Shown here piece by piece: positions 19,810 to 28,524 of a stretch of 64,000 nucleotides of DNA. The notes beneath the pieces are model-generated. The model searched no databases and was not told the origin of the DNA. It saw only the letters and a list, made by a program, of their open reading frames with translations. The stretch covers positions 164,767 to 228,766 of the forward strand of contig JAUYSM010000021.1 of assembly GCA_030696315.1 (NCBI GenBank), in the 5' to 3' direction. This stretch comes from Pseudohongiella sp. GTDB lineage: Bacteria; Pseudomonadota; Gammaproteobacteria; Pseudomonadales; Pseudohongiellaceae. How positions within the stretch are numbered: position 1 is the stretch's first letter; each line of letters opens with the position of its first letter. The position numbers and the translations under genes were made by a program.

Positions 19810-22020
19810 TTAAACCGGTTCCAGCCGTGCGTATGACAGAACCAACCATTTACTGCCCACTTCTTTGAAGTTAACTTGCACGCGCGCATTCGGGCCACTG
19901 CCCTCGTAGTTCAAAACAATCCCTTCGCCAAATTTGCCATGACGAACACGCTGACCAAGCGTTATGCCGGTATCCGGAACTTCGGCGCCAGATCGATAGG
20001 CAGGTTGTCGCCCGGGTGAAACCATGGGTCGCTGTATGGTTGTTTTCATTCGAACCGGTTCAACAAGCTCCCTGGGTAATTCTCGTATAAACCGTGAGGG
20101 CCGGCACATGGTGACATCACCGTGTAAGCGGCGGGACTCAGCGCAGGTGATAAACAATTTTTGCATGGCGCGCGTGATGCCCACATAACACAAGCGGCGT
20201 TCTTCCTCGATTCCGTTCAGATTTTCCATCGACATCTTGTGCGGAAATAAGCCTTCCTCCATGCCCGCCATAAACACCAGAGGAAACTCCAGGCCCTTCG
20301 CGCTGTGCAAGGTCATCAGCTGCACGGCATCATCGGACTCAGATGCCTGGGATTCACCCGCATCCAGAGCTGCCTGATCCAGAAACGCCGCAAGCACATC
20401 GGCGTCACGAGCAGGCCCATCGCCGGACTCATTGCTGGACTCAAGGCCGCGCCATTCTTCCGCAAAACTGCGTGTTGCGGTGATCAGTTCGTCGAGGTTT
20501 TCCAGGCGAGCCTGTGCCTTTTCACCGCCTTCTTTTTCGTGATGAGGGATCAAGCCGCTGTGTTTGATGACATGCGCGACCTTTTCGCCCAGCTCAATGG
20601 CGGCGCAGGCTTCATCCATCTCATTGATCAGGCGCATAAAATTTTGTACCGCCGCAGACGCTCGCGCGGGCAACAATTTGTGATCAATGGTTTTTGTGCA
20701 GGCTTGCCAAAGTGAGCTGCCATCCTGGCGTGCCAGATCTCGCAGCATATCCAGAGTGCGATCACCTATGCCCCGCACCGGCACGTTAATGACTCGCTCC
20801 ATGGCCGTGTCATCAAAACGGTTGATTACCAGTCTCAGATAAGCGAGAGCATTGCGGATTTCGAGGCGGTCATAAAAGCGCTGGCCGCCGTAAATTCGAT
20901 AGGGCATAGCAACACGCAGCAAGGCTTCCTCAAGCTCGCGTGACTGTGCGTTAGAGCGATACAAAATCGCAGCTTCCGTCAGCTTGTGGCCAGTGTTCAT
21001 CCAGTCTTGCAGACGATCCACAATAAAACGCGCCTCATCCTGCTCGTTAAAGGCCTCGTACAAAGAAATACACTCGCCTTCCTGCCCGTCAGTCCACAGC
21101 TCTTTGCCGAGGCGGCCCTGATTGTTGCCAATCAACTTGTTAGCGGCTTTCAGAATGGTGGATGTTGAGCGGTAATTCTGCTCAAGCTTGATGATCTGTG
21201 CACCGGCAAAGTCAGTGTTGAACTGCTGAATATTCTCGATGCGGGCGCCACGCCAACCATAAATGGACTGGTCGTCATCGCCCACCACCATCAGATGGCT
21301 GTTTTGACCGGCCAGAACGCGCAACCAGGCATATTGAACGGCGTTGGTATCCTGGAACTCGTCCACCAGAATATGCTGAAAACGCTGCTGGTAATGCGCC
21401 AGAAGTTCAGGATTATTCAGCCATAACTCATGGGCACGCAGCAGAATTTCACCAAAGTCCACCATGCCGCCACGCTGACAGGCCTCTTCATAGGCCTTGT
21501 AAACGGTGATCATGGTGCGAGTGTAGTCGTCACCAAAATGTTCAATGTGGCTGGCACGCAAGCCTTCATCTTTCTGGCCATTGATATACCACTGAATCTG
21601 GCGAGGCGGCCATTTTTCGTCGTTGACGCCCAGGGCTTTGCACAAACGTTTGATCAGGCGCAGCTGATCATCGCTGTCCAGAATCTGAAAACTCTCTGGC
21701 AGATTGGCTTCACGCCAGTGTGTCCGCAGCAGACGGTGAGCCAGCCCGTGAAAGGTGCCTACCCACATTCCGCCGATAGGCCGCTCAAGCAGCTCTTCGA
21801 TACGACTGCGCATTTCGCGAGCGGCTTTATTGGTAAAAGTCACCGCCATGATGCCAAACGGCGAAACACCTTCAACCAGCATCAGCCAGGCTATTCGATG
21901 CACCAATACGCGGGTTTTGCCGCTGCCAGCGCCGGCCAACACCAGCATGCTGGCGGGTGGAGCGGCCACCGCGCGGCGTTGCTCGTCATTGAGGGAATCT
22001 AAAAGGTATGAAACGTCCAT
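19810..22020 (-). CDS. uvrD: DNA helicase II (UvrD)
   Basis: 736 residues from the ATG at 22020 (MDVSYLLDSLNDEQRRAV). The frame stays open about 100 codons further upstream, but that part overlaps the divergent gene and has no homology. Superfamily 1A motifs are visible: Walker A GAGSGKT (30-36), VDEFQDTN, GDDDQSIYGWRGA, and LMTLHSAKGLEFP; the C-terminal Tudor-like domain ends in KWLVLSYARLEPV. The enzyme unwinds DNA 3'-5' in nucleotide excision and mismatch repair. I found no LexA box upstream. Confidence 0.95.
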   Translation of the reverse strand: MDVSYLLDSLNDEQRRAVAAPPASMLVLAGAGSGKTRVLVHRIAWLMLVEGVSPFGIMAVTFTNKAAREMRSRIEELLERPIGGMWVGTFHGLAHRLLRTHWREANLPESFQILDSDDQLRLIKRLCKALGVNDEKWPPRQIQWYINGQKDEGLRASHIEHFGDDYTRTMITVYKAYEEACQRGGMVDFGEILLRAHELWLNNPELLAHYQQRFQHILVDEFQDTNAVQYAWLRVLAGQNSHLMVVGDDDQSIYGWRGARIENIQQFNTDFAGAQIIKLEQNYRSTSTILKAANKLIGNNQGRLGKELWTDGQEGECISLYEAFNEQDEARFIVDRLQDWMNTGHKLTEAAILYRSNAQSRELEEALLRVAMPYRIYGGQRFYDRLEIRNALAYLRLVINRFDDTAMERVINVPVRGIGDRTLDMLRDLARQDGSSLWQACTKTIDHKLLPARASAAVQNFMRLINEMDEACAAIELGEKVAHVIKHSGLIPHHEKEGGEKAQARLENLDELITATRSFAEEWRGLESSNESGDGPARDADVLAAFLDQAALDAGESQASESDDAVQLMTLHSAKGLEFPLVFMAGMEEGLFPHKMSMENLNGIEEERRLCYVGITRAMQKLFITCAESRRLHGDVTMCRPSRFIRELPRELVEPVRMKTTIQRPMVSPGRQPAYRSGAEVPDTGITLGQRVRHGKFGEGIVLNYEGSGPNARVQVNFKEVGSKWLVLSYARLEPV

Positions 22021-22234
22021 GCCGGTATGATAGCAGCCCGGCACCAATCTGGCTCTGTCAAATAAGCGTAAGAAACGACAGCAGCTTGTCGCTCTCATCA
22101 TTCCGACGGCCGGCTTGCTGGTAATTGCGCTTTTTCCTGCGCAGGCATGCTGATAAACTACTGAGCCTTCGCTCGGTAACAGAAATTTGACCCGGGACGC
22201 AGCCCACACACGACACGTTAGCCAGGAGTAGATT

Positions 22235-23422
22235 ATGTCTGCAAAATCAGACAACGCACCTTTTGACTGGAAGGACCCATTTCTGTTTGAAGAGCTTCTG
22301 ACAGAAGAAGAACGCATGATCCGTGATGCGGCTCGTCAGTATTGTCAGGAAAAGTTGTTGCCACGCGTGCGAGATGCGTACCGTAAAGAGCAGACTGACC
22401 CGGCGATTTTCCGCGAAATGGGTGAGCTGGGCCTGCTGGGTCCGGCACTGGACGGCTATGGTTGCACCGGCACCAACTACGTCAGCTACGGCCTGATTGC
22501 CCGCGAAGTGGAAGCCGTAGATTCGGGCTACCGCTCAATGTTCAGCGTACAGTCCTCCCTGGTGATGCACCCCATACATGCGTTTGGCAGCGAGGAGCAA
22601 AAGCAGAAGTTTCTTCCTAAACTGGCCTCAGGTGAATTTATTGGTTGCTTCGGCCTGACCGAACCAGACCACGGCTCCGATCCGGGCAGTATGGTTACCC
22701 GCGCACGCACGGTGCCAGGCGGATACAGCCTGAGCGGCGCCAAAAACTGGATCAGCAACTCACCGTTTGCGGATGTGTTTATCGTTTGGGCAAAAAACGA
22801 CGACGGCATCATCAAGGGCTTTATTCTGGAAAAGGGCATGAACGGCCTGTCCGCACCCAAGATTGAAGGCAAGCTTGCTCTGCGTGCGTCCGTCACCGGC
22901 GAAATTGTGATGGACGAAGTTTTTGTTCCAGAAGAAAACATGTTGCCGCATGTGGAAGGTTTAAAAGGTCCGTTCAGCTGCCTGAACTCCGCACGTCTGG
23001 GCATCGCCTGGGGCGCACTCGGCGCAGCAGAAACCTGCTGGCACGCAGCACGTCAGTACGTACTGGATCGTAAACAGTTTGGCCGCCCACTGGCTGCCAA
23101 CCAGCTGATCCAGAAAAAACTCGCTGTGATGCAGACTGATATCAGCCTGGCGTTGTTGGGCTGCCTGCAGGCAACACGTCTTAAAGACCAAGGCAAGCTG
23201 GGTATCCCGACAATCTCCCTGCTCAAACGCAACAACTGCCTGAAGGCACTGGAAGTTGCCCGTGAAGCACGCGATATGCTCGGTGGTAACGGCATCTCTG
23301 ATGAGTACCCGGTGATGCGTCACATGCAGAACCTGGAAGTGGTAAACACCTACGAAGGCACGCAGGACATTCACGCGCTGATTCTGGGTCGCGCACAGAC
23401 CGGCATCCAGGCGTTCTTTTAA
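22235..23422 (+). CDS. gcdH: Glutaryl-CoA dehydrogenase
   Basis: 395 residues, an acyl-CoA dehydrogenase of the GcdH branch. FAD-binding segments ([17 protein letters not shown] and [17 protein letters not shown]) and the catalytic Glu in [19 protein letters not shown] are present. It oxidises and decarboxylates glutaryl-CoA to crotonyl-CoA, late in lysine and tryptophan breakdown. AGGAG lies 7 nt before the ATG. No electron-transfer flavoprotein or CoA-transferase gene is adjacent. A strong hairpin follows the stop. Confidence 0.93.
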   Translation: MSAKSDNAPFDWKDPFLFEELLTEEERMIRDAARQYCQEKLLPRVRDAYRKEQTDPAIFREMGELGLLGPALDGYGCTGTNYVSYGLIAREVEAVDSGYRSMFSVQSSLVMHPIHAFGSEEQKQKFLPKLASGEFIGCFGLTEPDHGSDPGSMVTRARTVPGGYSLSGAKNWISNSPFADVFIVWAKNDDGIIKGFILEKGMNGLSAPKIEGKLALRASVTGEIVMDEVFVPEENMLPHVEGLKGPFSCLNSARLGIAWGALGAAETCWHAARQYVLDRKQFGRPLAANQLIQKKLAVMQTDISLALLGCLQATRLKDQGKLGIPTISLLKRNNCLKALEVAREARDMLGGNGISDEYPVMRHMQNLEVVNTYEGTQDIHALILGRAQTGIQAFF

Positions 23423-23433
23423 TTTTTTGAGGA

Positions 23434-23470
23434 GGGGACGGAGGGATCATTTTTTGATCACTCCGTCCCC
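23434..23470. terminator. Long perfect hairpin after gcdH, without T-tract
   Basis: GGGGACGGAG (23434-23443) pairs with CTCCGTCCCC (23461-23470), one mismatch follows, then GATCA pairs with TGATC around five Ts. The total is 15 bp in 37 nt. No T-tract follows, so it may be a factor-aided terminator or a 3' RNA-stabilising structure. It lies between gcdH and msrB, both on the plus strand. Confidence 0.6.
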
Positions 23471-23489
23471 GGTTAACTCCGGTTAATTC

Positions 23490-23972
23490 ATGAACAGAAG
23501 GCTGTTTCTTTGTCATACCGCAGCAACAGTGTTTCTGCTGAAAAGCAGCCTTCGGCAGGCTACTGCCGACAATTCTACTGCAATTGAAAAACTCCGCCTC
23601 ACCGACGAACAATGGCGCGCGCGGTTGACGCCTGAGCAATACGCGGTGCTGCGCTACTCTGAAACCGAATATGCCGGCACTAGCCAGCTGAATCATGAAT
23701 ACCGGGCAGGTATCTATGTTTGCGCGGGCTGTGACCTGCCATTATTTAAATCCGAGTGGAAATACGATAGCCGCACAGGATGGCCGAGTTATTGGGACGT
23801 TATCCACGAACACGTGACAACACGAAAAATGATTTATGCGTTCAGGGCGCCCGTAGAATACCGATGCGCACGTTGTGATGGGCACCACGGTCATATTTTT
23901 AATGACGGTCCACAACCCACCGGGCTGCGATATTGCAGCAATGGCGCTGCGTTAACGTTTATACCCGCTTGA
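23490..23972 (+). CDS. msrB: Exported peptide-methionine (R)-S-oxide reductase (MsrB)
   Basis: 160 residues. A signal peptide (about 1-26, starting MNRR) targets the periplasm; the MsrB domain covers about 36-160. Zinc ligands are C78/C81 (CAGC) and C126/C129 (CARC), and the catalytic Cys149 lies in GLRYCSNGAAL, where most homologues have a longer polar stretch (RYC-N-SL). A resolving Cys equivalent is not obvious. It reduces methionine-R-sulfoxide in oxidised proteins. It converges with soxR only 3 bp away, in a small oxidative-stress group. Confidence 0.9.
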   Translation: MNRRLFLCHTAATVFLLKSSLRQATADNSTAIEKLRLTDEQWRARLTPEQYAVLRYSETEYAGTSQLNHEYRAGIYVCAGCDLPLFKSEWKYDSRTGWPSYWDVIHEHVTTRKMIYAFRAPVEYRCARCDGHHGHIFNDGPQPTGLRYCSNGAALTFIPA

Positions 23973-23975
23973 AAT

Positions 23976-24422
23976 TTATTTTGTCATCGCGTCCAGAATG
24001 ACGGGACCCACATTACTCTCTCCAAGAATGTCTCCCGGGTTGTAAAGCGGGCAGGTTTCCATGGACAAGCATCCGCATCCGATACAGCCCGTCAGAGACT
24101 CCTTAAGCAACTGAAGTTTCCGTATGCGTTGTTCAAGTTGGTGATGCCAACGCTGTGCAAGGTGCTCCCAATCACGTTTGTTGGGTGCCTTGTGTCTGGG
24201 TAGCCTCTCAAATGCCTGCTGAATTTCTGCGAGACTGACCCCGAGCTGTTGAGCCGCTTTGATGACGGACACCCGCCGGATGACGTCTGCGCCATAACGC
24301 CGTTGATTGCCCGTGTTGCGACTGCTGGCGATCAGTCCCTTACGCTCATAAAAGTGAAGCGCTGACACAGCAAGGCCTGTCCGGGCTGCGATCTGTCCCG
24401 GCGAAAGAAGTTGGCGATCCAT
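23976..24422 (-). CDS. soxR: Redox-sensing activator SoxR (MerR family, [2Fe-2S])
   Basis: 148 residues from the ATG at 24422. The N-terminal MerR helix-turn-helix begins LLSPGQIAARTGLAVSALHFYERKGLI, here named in two parts: LSPGQIAARTGLAVSALHF and YERKGLI. The C-terminal cluster C113-X2-C116-X-C118-X5-C124 is the [2Fe-2S] ligand set of SoxR. It senses redox-cycling compounds and activates promoters with an over-long spacer. A SoxR-type palindrome in such a promoter lies between soxR and the divergent VOC gene, so that gene is its probable local target. Confidence 0.94.
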   Translation of the reverse strand: MDRQLLSPGQIAARTGLAVSALHFYERKGLIASSRNTGNQRRYGADVIRRVSVIKAAQQLGVSLAEIQQAFERLPRHKAPNKRDWEHLAQRWHHQLEQRIRKLQLLKESLTGCIGCGCLSMETCPLYNPGDILGESNVGPVILDAMTK

Positions 24423-24456
24423 ATTCAGACTCCTCAAAAAATCTTGATGACACTGC

Positions 24457-24487
24457 TTTACCTGAACCAAGGTTCAGGTTTTAGCAT
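24457..24487 (+). promoter_or_regulatory. SoxR-type promoter: 18-bp palindrome in a 19-bp spacer
   Basis: -35 TTTACC (24457-24462) and -10 TAGCAT (24482-24487) are 19 bp apart, the stretched spacing used by MerR-family activators. The perfect palindrome CCTGAACCAAGGTTCAGG (24461-24478) sits in that spacer, extended by one A/T pair on each side. From memory, the E. coli soxS operator is CCTCAAGTTAACTTGAGG in the same position. The promoter points to the VOC gene at 24538; the same site may also autoregulate soxR. Confidence 0.8.
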
Positions 24488-24537
24488 GCTTTTGACATTT
24501 TTCAACATCCGGTTATTCAATTTGAGGAGAGTTCGAC

Positions 24538-24954
24538 ATGGTAAGGTTTGAACATGTGAATATATTTGTAAAAGATCTGACAAGAGCCCTGACTTTTTAT
24601 CAGGCAGCGATGCCGCACTGGTCTGTTCTCAGGAAAGGCGCTGGAGATTGGTATGGCTCGCCTCGACAATGGATCCATTTTGGGGATGATTACTCGTACC
24701 TCGCGATCAGTGACAACGGCTCCGGGGAAAACAGGGTGTTGACCAGCAATACCATCGGGTTGGCTCATATCGCATTCGAGATCTCCAATATGGACGCGCT
24801 GGTCTATCGGCTGCACCATGCCGGTTTTGAGCCGTGTAATCTAGGTGCGGACGAGCCGTTCAGGAGAAATATTTACTTCATCGACCCCGATGGGTTTGAG
24901 GTGGAGTTTGTTGAGTACCTCAGTGATTTGCCTCAGGAACGAAATCTCACCTGA
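24538..24954 (+). CDS. VOC-family (glyoxalase/bleomycin resistance-like) protein
   Basis: 138 residues in a single vicinal-oxygen-chelate module: beta-alpha-beta-beta-beta repeats with VRFEHVNIFVKDLTRALTFY at the start, IGLAHIAFEIS in the middle, and YFIDPDGFEVEFVEY at the end. Candidate metal ligands are His6, His in AHIAF and Glu in VEFVEY. GAGGAG is 8 nt before the ATG. It is preceded by a SoxR-type promoter, so it is probably induced by redox-cycling agents. The reaction is unknown; dioxygenase, glyoxalase or drug-binding functions all occur in this fold. Confidence 0.82.
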   Translation: MVRFEHVNIFVKDLTRALTFYQAAMPHWSVLRKGAGDWYGSPRQWIHFGDDYSYLAISDNGSGENRVLTSNTIGLAHIAFEISNMDALVYRLHHAGFEPCNLGADEPFRRNIYFIDPDGFEVEFVEYLSDLPQERNLT

Positions 24955-24980
24955 TCTACATATGGGCTAGACCTTTTGCT

Positions 24981-25640
24981 TTAAATCTCGTTGGAAACAT
25001 GCTCGACATAGGTCAGCACACGATCAATGTCGTTCGCAAGCGCCGAGGCTCTCAGGGGCTCCTTGAAGATCGCCCGAATATTGCCCTGTGGATCCAGCAA
25101 GGTAAGGGTTGAGGAGTGGCCCACTTCGTAACTCGCTCCATCTGCAGAGGGTTCGATCACATGGATGACTGACGCGGTTTGTGCCAACTTGCCAATCTCA
25201 AGCAAGTCGCCGGTCAAACCCTTGAAGCTGTCATCAAAATAGGTCACATACTCTTGAATGCGCTCCGGCGTGTCGCGCTGTGGATCAACAGATACCAGAT
25301 AGTATTCAACAGCAACGTCCGGACGAGACGCTGCAAGCAGGTCTTTCAGTTTTGCCATTTCAACCATCGCCGTAGGGCAAATATCAGGACAGTACGTAAA
25401 TCCGAAATAGAGCAATGACCAGGCACCCACAAAATCTGACCGTGCAAAAGCTCGAGCGTGACCGTCCAGCAATGCAAACTCTGGCAGTACCCGTGGTTGT
25501 TGGAGCACAAAACCATTGATTTCCGGTACTGGAATGTCAGTCGATTCATCAACGACAAATACCTGTCTGGCAGTCATGGCCCCAACACTGCCAACCACCA
25601 AAAAAACAATAACAATCAGTAACTTTGATACGGTACTCAA
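24981..25640 (-). CDS. SCO1/SenC copper chaperone
   Basis: 219 residues: an N-terminal membrane anchor (about 5-25) and a periplasmic thioredoxin fold. Cu ligands are Cys84 and Cys88 in TYCPDICPT and His174 in EVGHSS. Sco proteins deliver copper to the CuA centre of cytochrome c oxidase. The start is a TTG whose last bases overlap the stop of the upstream PCuAC gene (TTGA), with GGGATG as ribosome-binding site. The pair therefore forms a copper-delivery unit. No oxidase gene is in the window. Confidence 0.9.
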   Translation of the reverse strand: MSTVSKLLIVIVFLVVGSVGAMTARQVFVVDESTDIPVPEINGFVLQQPRVLPEFALLDGHARAFARSDFVGAWSLLYFGFTYCPDICPTAMVEMAKLKDLLAASRPDVAVEYYLVSVDPQRDTPERIQEYVTYFDDSFKGLTGDLLEIGKLAQTASVIHVIEPSADGASYEVGHSSTLTLLDPQGNIRAIFKEPLRASALANDIDRVLTYVEHVSNEI

Positions 25641-26197
25641 CGGGCATCCCTTACAGTAAACAAAACATCCCGGGCGCCGGCCTTTTCGAACACCAGCGTG
25701 ACAATCACTGACTCCCCCGGAACAAAGGTTGCCGGGATATCAATAAACATAAGGTGGTGTCCACCGGAGGCCAGCTGTACAACACTGTCAGCGGGTACGG
25801 GCAGCGTGTCCAGACGCGACATCCGCATCATCCCGGATTGTTCCTGGGTAGTATGAATCTCGACATGACGTGCTTTGTCCGAACGCGCAGCCAGTAAAAC
25901 ATCATCGTTGCCGAGATTTCGAATATCCACATAGGCCGCCGCGGTTATTGCGCCAGGTGGGGTCGCGCGTACCCAAGCGTCAGTAAACGTAAACTGATCG
26001 TCGTTGACGCCGGAAGCGCCTGCGTTGCGCGCAAACTCCTCAGTTACGAACTCTTGCGCCGAAATATCGCCTACGATAAAACGGGCTAATGCGGCAGCAA
26101 CCAGAATCACAATAACAACGAGCACTGCCCAGCCCAGAACAATGCCCTTTTCTATGCGATTGGCAGAGTCAGGATGTGTGATTTTTAACTTTTGCAT
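25637..26197 (-). CDS. Periplasmic copper chaperone PCu(A)C, membrane-anchored
   Basis: 186 residues from ATG 26197 (a GTG four codons upstream is less likely). An N-terminal membrane segment (about 22-42) is followed by a PCuAC domain with the Met/His copper site: HVEIHTTQEQSGMMRM, then HHLMF about 22 residues later. It binds Cu(I) and works with Sco in CuA assembly. A membrane anchor rather than a cleaved signal is somewhat unusual. Its stop overlaps the sco start by 4 nt. Confidence 0.88.
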   Translation of the reverse strand: MQKLKITHPDSANRIEKGIVLGWAVLVVIVILVAAALARFIVGDISAQEFVTEEFARNAGASGVNDDQFTFTDAWVRATPPGAITAAAYVDIRNLGNDDVLLAARSDKARHVEIHTTQEQSGMMRMSRLDTLPVPADSVVQLASGGHHLMFIDIPATFVPGESVIVTLVFEKAGARDVLFTVRDAR

Positions 26198-26296
26198 GAC
26201 AAGTGTCACCCTGTTTGATCAACTCTCAGGTAGTGTAGTCGCGCAATTCAAGGTCAGCCATGTGGCATATTGCCGCGTCTTGTGATGCGCCTGACA

Positions 26297-27241
26297 TCAG
26301 ACGCCAAGCACCACGCCTGCAAAAACCGCCAGACCTACCCAGTGATTATTAAGGAACGCCCTGAAACAGGCATCGGGTTGACGATCGCGGATAAGAAATT
26401 GTTGATAAATCAATAAGCCACTGGCGACAAACACCCCAAGGTAATACCAGAGATTGAGCCCCAGCGAGCGGCCAACCAGCAGCAATGCAAGCACAAACAT
26501 GCCCTGCAACATGCCAATCATGACTTTATCGGCATCACCAAACAGGATGGCAGTCGACTTTACGCCGATTTGCAGGTCGTACTCACGATCAACCATGGCA
26601 TATTGTGTGTCATAAGCAACGGTCCACAGGCAGTTGGCGACGTAAAGCACCCAGGCAATCGGCGGCAAGGCCTCTGTCTGTGCGGTAAATGCCATCAATA
26701 TACCCCAGGAAAATGCCATGCCCAGCACGACTTGGGGAAGATGCGTGTACCGCTTCATAAACGGGTAAAGCATGGTCAGTGCAACAGCGCCAAGGGACAA
26801 CAACATGGTCATTGTGTTCATAAACATCAGCAGTGTGGCGGACAACAGGCATAACACCAAAAAACAGATCACGGCTTCACGACGGGAAACCTGGCCGGTG
26901 ACAATTGCACGGCCTTCTGTGCGTTTTACCTGGCCGTCTACACCTGCGTCTGCAAAATCATTAATGCAACACCCTGCGGATCGCATCAACCAGGTGCCGA
27001 GCGTAAAAATCAGAATCAAGTGCCACTGAGGCCATCCACCAGCGGCCAGCCAAAGCGCTGACAGAGTGGGCCACAGCAGCAAGTAAGTACCGATAGGTTT
27101 GTTGGCTCGAGTCAGCAGAATAAAGGCGGGCGCGCGCGCATAGGCAACGGGAAGGCTGCGCGCAAGCCATTGATCAGATTTGATCAAATAAACCTGAGTT
27201 AGTGCCTGAAGGCGTTGCCACACTTCAATTGGATGACGCAT
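26297..27241 (-). CDS. ubiA: 4-hydroxybenzoate polyprenyltransferase
   Basis: 314 residues with about eight membrane helices. The two Asp-rich Mg-pyrophosphate motifs are present: INDFADAGVDGQVKRTEGR and DTQYAMVDREYDLQIGVKST. It attaches the polyprenyl tail to 4-hydroxybenzoate in ubiquinone synthesis in the inner membrane. Its ATG overlaps the TAA of the upstream HDOD gene by one base (TAATG), so translation is coupled. No ubiC is adjacent. Confidence 0.93.
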   Translation of the reverse strand: MRHPIEVWQRLQALTQVYLIKSDQWLARSLPVAYARAPAFILLTRANKPIGTYLLLWPTLSALWLAAGGWPQWHLILIFTLGTWLMRSAGCCINDFADAGVDGQVKRTEGRAIVTGQVSRREAVICFLVLCLLSATLLMFMNTMTMLLSLGAVALTMLYPFMKRYTHLPQVVLGMAFSWGILMAFTAQTEALPPIAWVLYVANCLWTVAYDTQYAMVDREYDLQIGVKSTAILFGDADKVMIGMLQGMFVLALLLVGRSLGLNLWYYLGVFVASGLLIYQQFLIRDRQPDACFRAFLNNHWVGLAVFAGVVLGV

Positions 27242-28524
27242 TAATGAGCCATTTGATCTGCAATTGATCTCACGTCCGTCGAATTGACCAGCTTTTGAAT
27301 GGCCTCTTCACAGCGAGCAATGTCAAGGCCGAGGCGTTGATACAACTCGGCACGGACTGCTTCTGGTGGCGCATCGCCAATGCCGTGCTGGCGCAGCAGA
27401 CGCATCGCAAGATAAATCAGGTTTGCATAGACTGCGTGAGGCCCTTGATAGCTGCCGTCCTGCTGATAACGCAGTGCGATACAAACTTCCTCTGGCATAT
27501 TCCACGCCTGCATCAGCCACGCGCTGATCTGTTCACGGCTGATACCAATCAGATGATTTTCAAGTGCAACATGGCTGATGGCCGGATTGGCCTCCATGTA
27601 GCGGCAAATGCTCGCAAAATGTGGAGGAAAGGTATGCGCAAGTATCAGATAACCAAAATTATGTAACAGACCTGCCAGATACATCATGCCCTGCCGAGGA
27701 CGCTTGCTGACCGGCATCTGGCGGGCCAGTGCTTCAACCGCGGTTGAGCAGTACACAGCCTGCAGCCAGTAAGGCGTAAAACCATCGGCGGCTTCTTTAG
27801 GCAATGCAACCGATCGCCCCAGAATCAGACCGACCGCCAGATTGCTCACCAGATCAAAACCAAGAACGCGCACGATGGCATCTTGCACCGAGCGGATTTT
27901 CCCGGGCGCTGCATAATAAGGCGACGACGCCCAGCTCACTACCTGCGCGGCAAGGCTAGGATCCGCTTCCACAATGCTGGTGAGTTCATTTACGGTGGCG
28001 TTGGGGTTGGCGCGCAGTTGCATGATGCGGTCAGCAGTGGCTGACAACGGCGGTATTTCCAGCGTTTCATCCAGGCGCTGTTTGATCCGCAAGGAGGTGA
28101 AATTGCCGATGGAATCATGAATCCTTTTGGTGTCTTCCCCGGCGTCCGGAAGATCATGCCGCAGTTTGGACGCGGGCACGGCGAATTCCAGGTGACGCAC
28201 ATGCTGACCCTGATTGTGAATGGTGTCGCGCAGCGTCCCCAATGTGCCGCCTTGAGAATCCACCACCAGGTTGCCTTTGCCGGCAAGACTGGTATCTACA
28301 AACGTGGGCAGCAAGTAAAAATTTTCGCTGCCGGTGATCAGTGTCAGCCGACGGCTGCGCGACGCTTTCACGATATCCTGATGCGACATGGGCAACAGTT
28401 TGCGCTGCGCATGTGTTTGCAGGCTGTTCAGATCCAGCATTGCATCGGCCGTCAGAATACACTGAGCGATCCCCAAGTCGTCCTGTACCAGTACACAACG
28501 CACTACTAAAAAGGATTCAGACAT
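27241..28524 (-). CDS. HDOD-domain protein with N-terminal deacylase-like (YbaK-type) domain
   Basis: 427 residues. The first ~145 resemble an aminoacyl-tRNA deacylase/YbaK fold (KASRSRRLTLITGSENFYLLP, named here as RRLTLITGSENFYLLP), and the HDOD domain spans about 165-370 with IPPLSATADRIMQLRANPNA, SPYYAAPGKIRSVQDAI and LAGLLHNFGYLILAHTFP. HDOD domains are catalytically dead HD relatives used as signalling modules. The fusion is known as a family; its function is not established. It overlaps the recG stop by 8 nt and ubiA by one base. Confidence 0.82.
   Translation of the reverse strand: MSESFLVVRCVLVQDDLGIAQCILTADAMLDLNSLQTHAQRKLLPMSHQDIVKASRSRRLTLITGSENFYLLPTFVDTSLAGKGNLVVDSQGGTLGTLRDTIHNQGQHVRHLEFAVPASKLRHDLPDAGEDTKRIHDSIGNFTSLRIKQRLDETLEIPPLSATADRIMQLRANPNATVNELTSIVEADPSLAAQVVSWASSPYYAAPGKIRSVQDAIVRVLGFDLVSNLAVGLILGRSVALPKEAADGFTPYWLQAVYCSTAVEALARQMPVSKRPRQGMMYLAGLLHNFGYLILAHTFPPHFASICRYMEANPAISHVALENHLIGISREQISAWLMQAWNMPEEVCIALRYQQDGSYQGPHAVYANLIYLAMRLLRQHGIGDAPPEAVRAELYQRLGLDIARCEEAIQKLVNSTDVRSIADQMAH

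Noticed and set aside
22021..22234. LexA box upstream of uvrD
   Set aside because: No CTGT-N8-ACAG sequence is present in the divergent region; partial CTG and CAG matches have wrong spacing.
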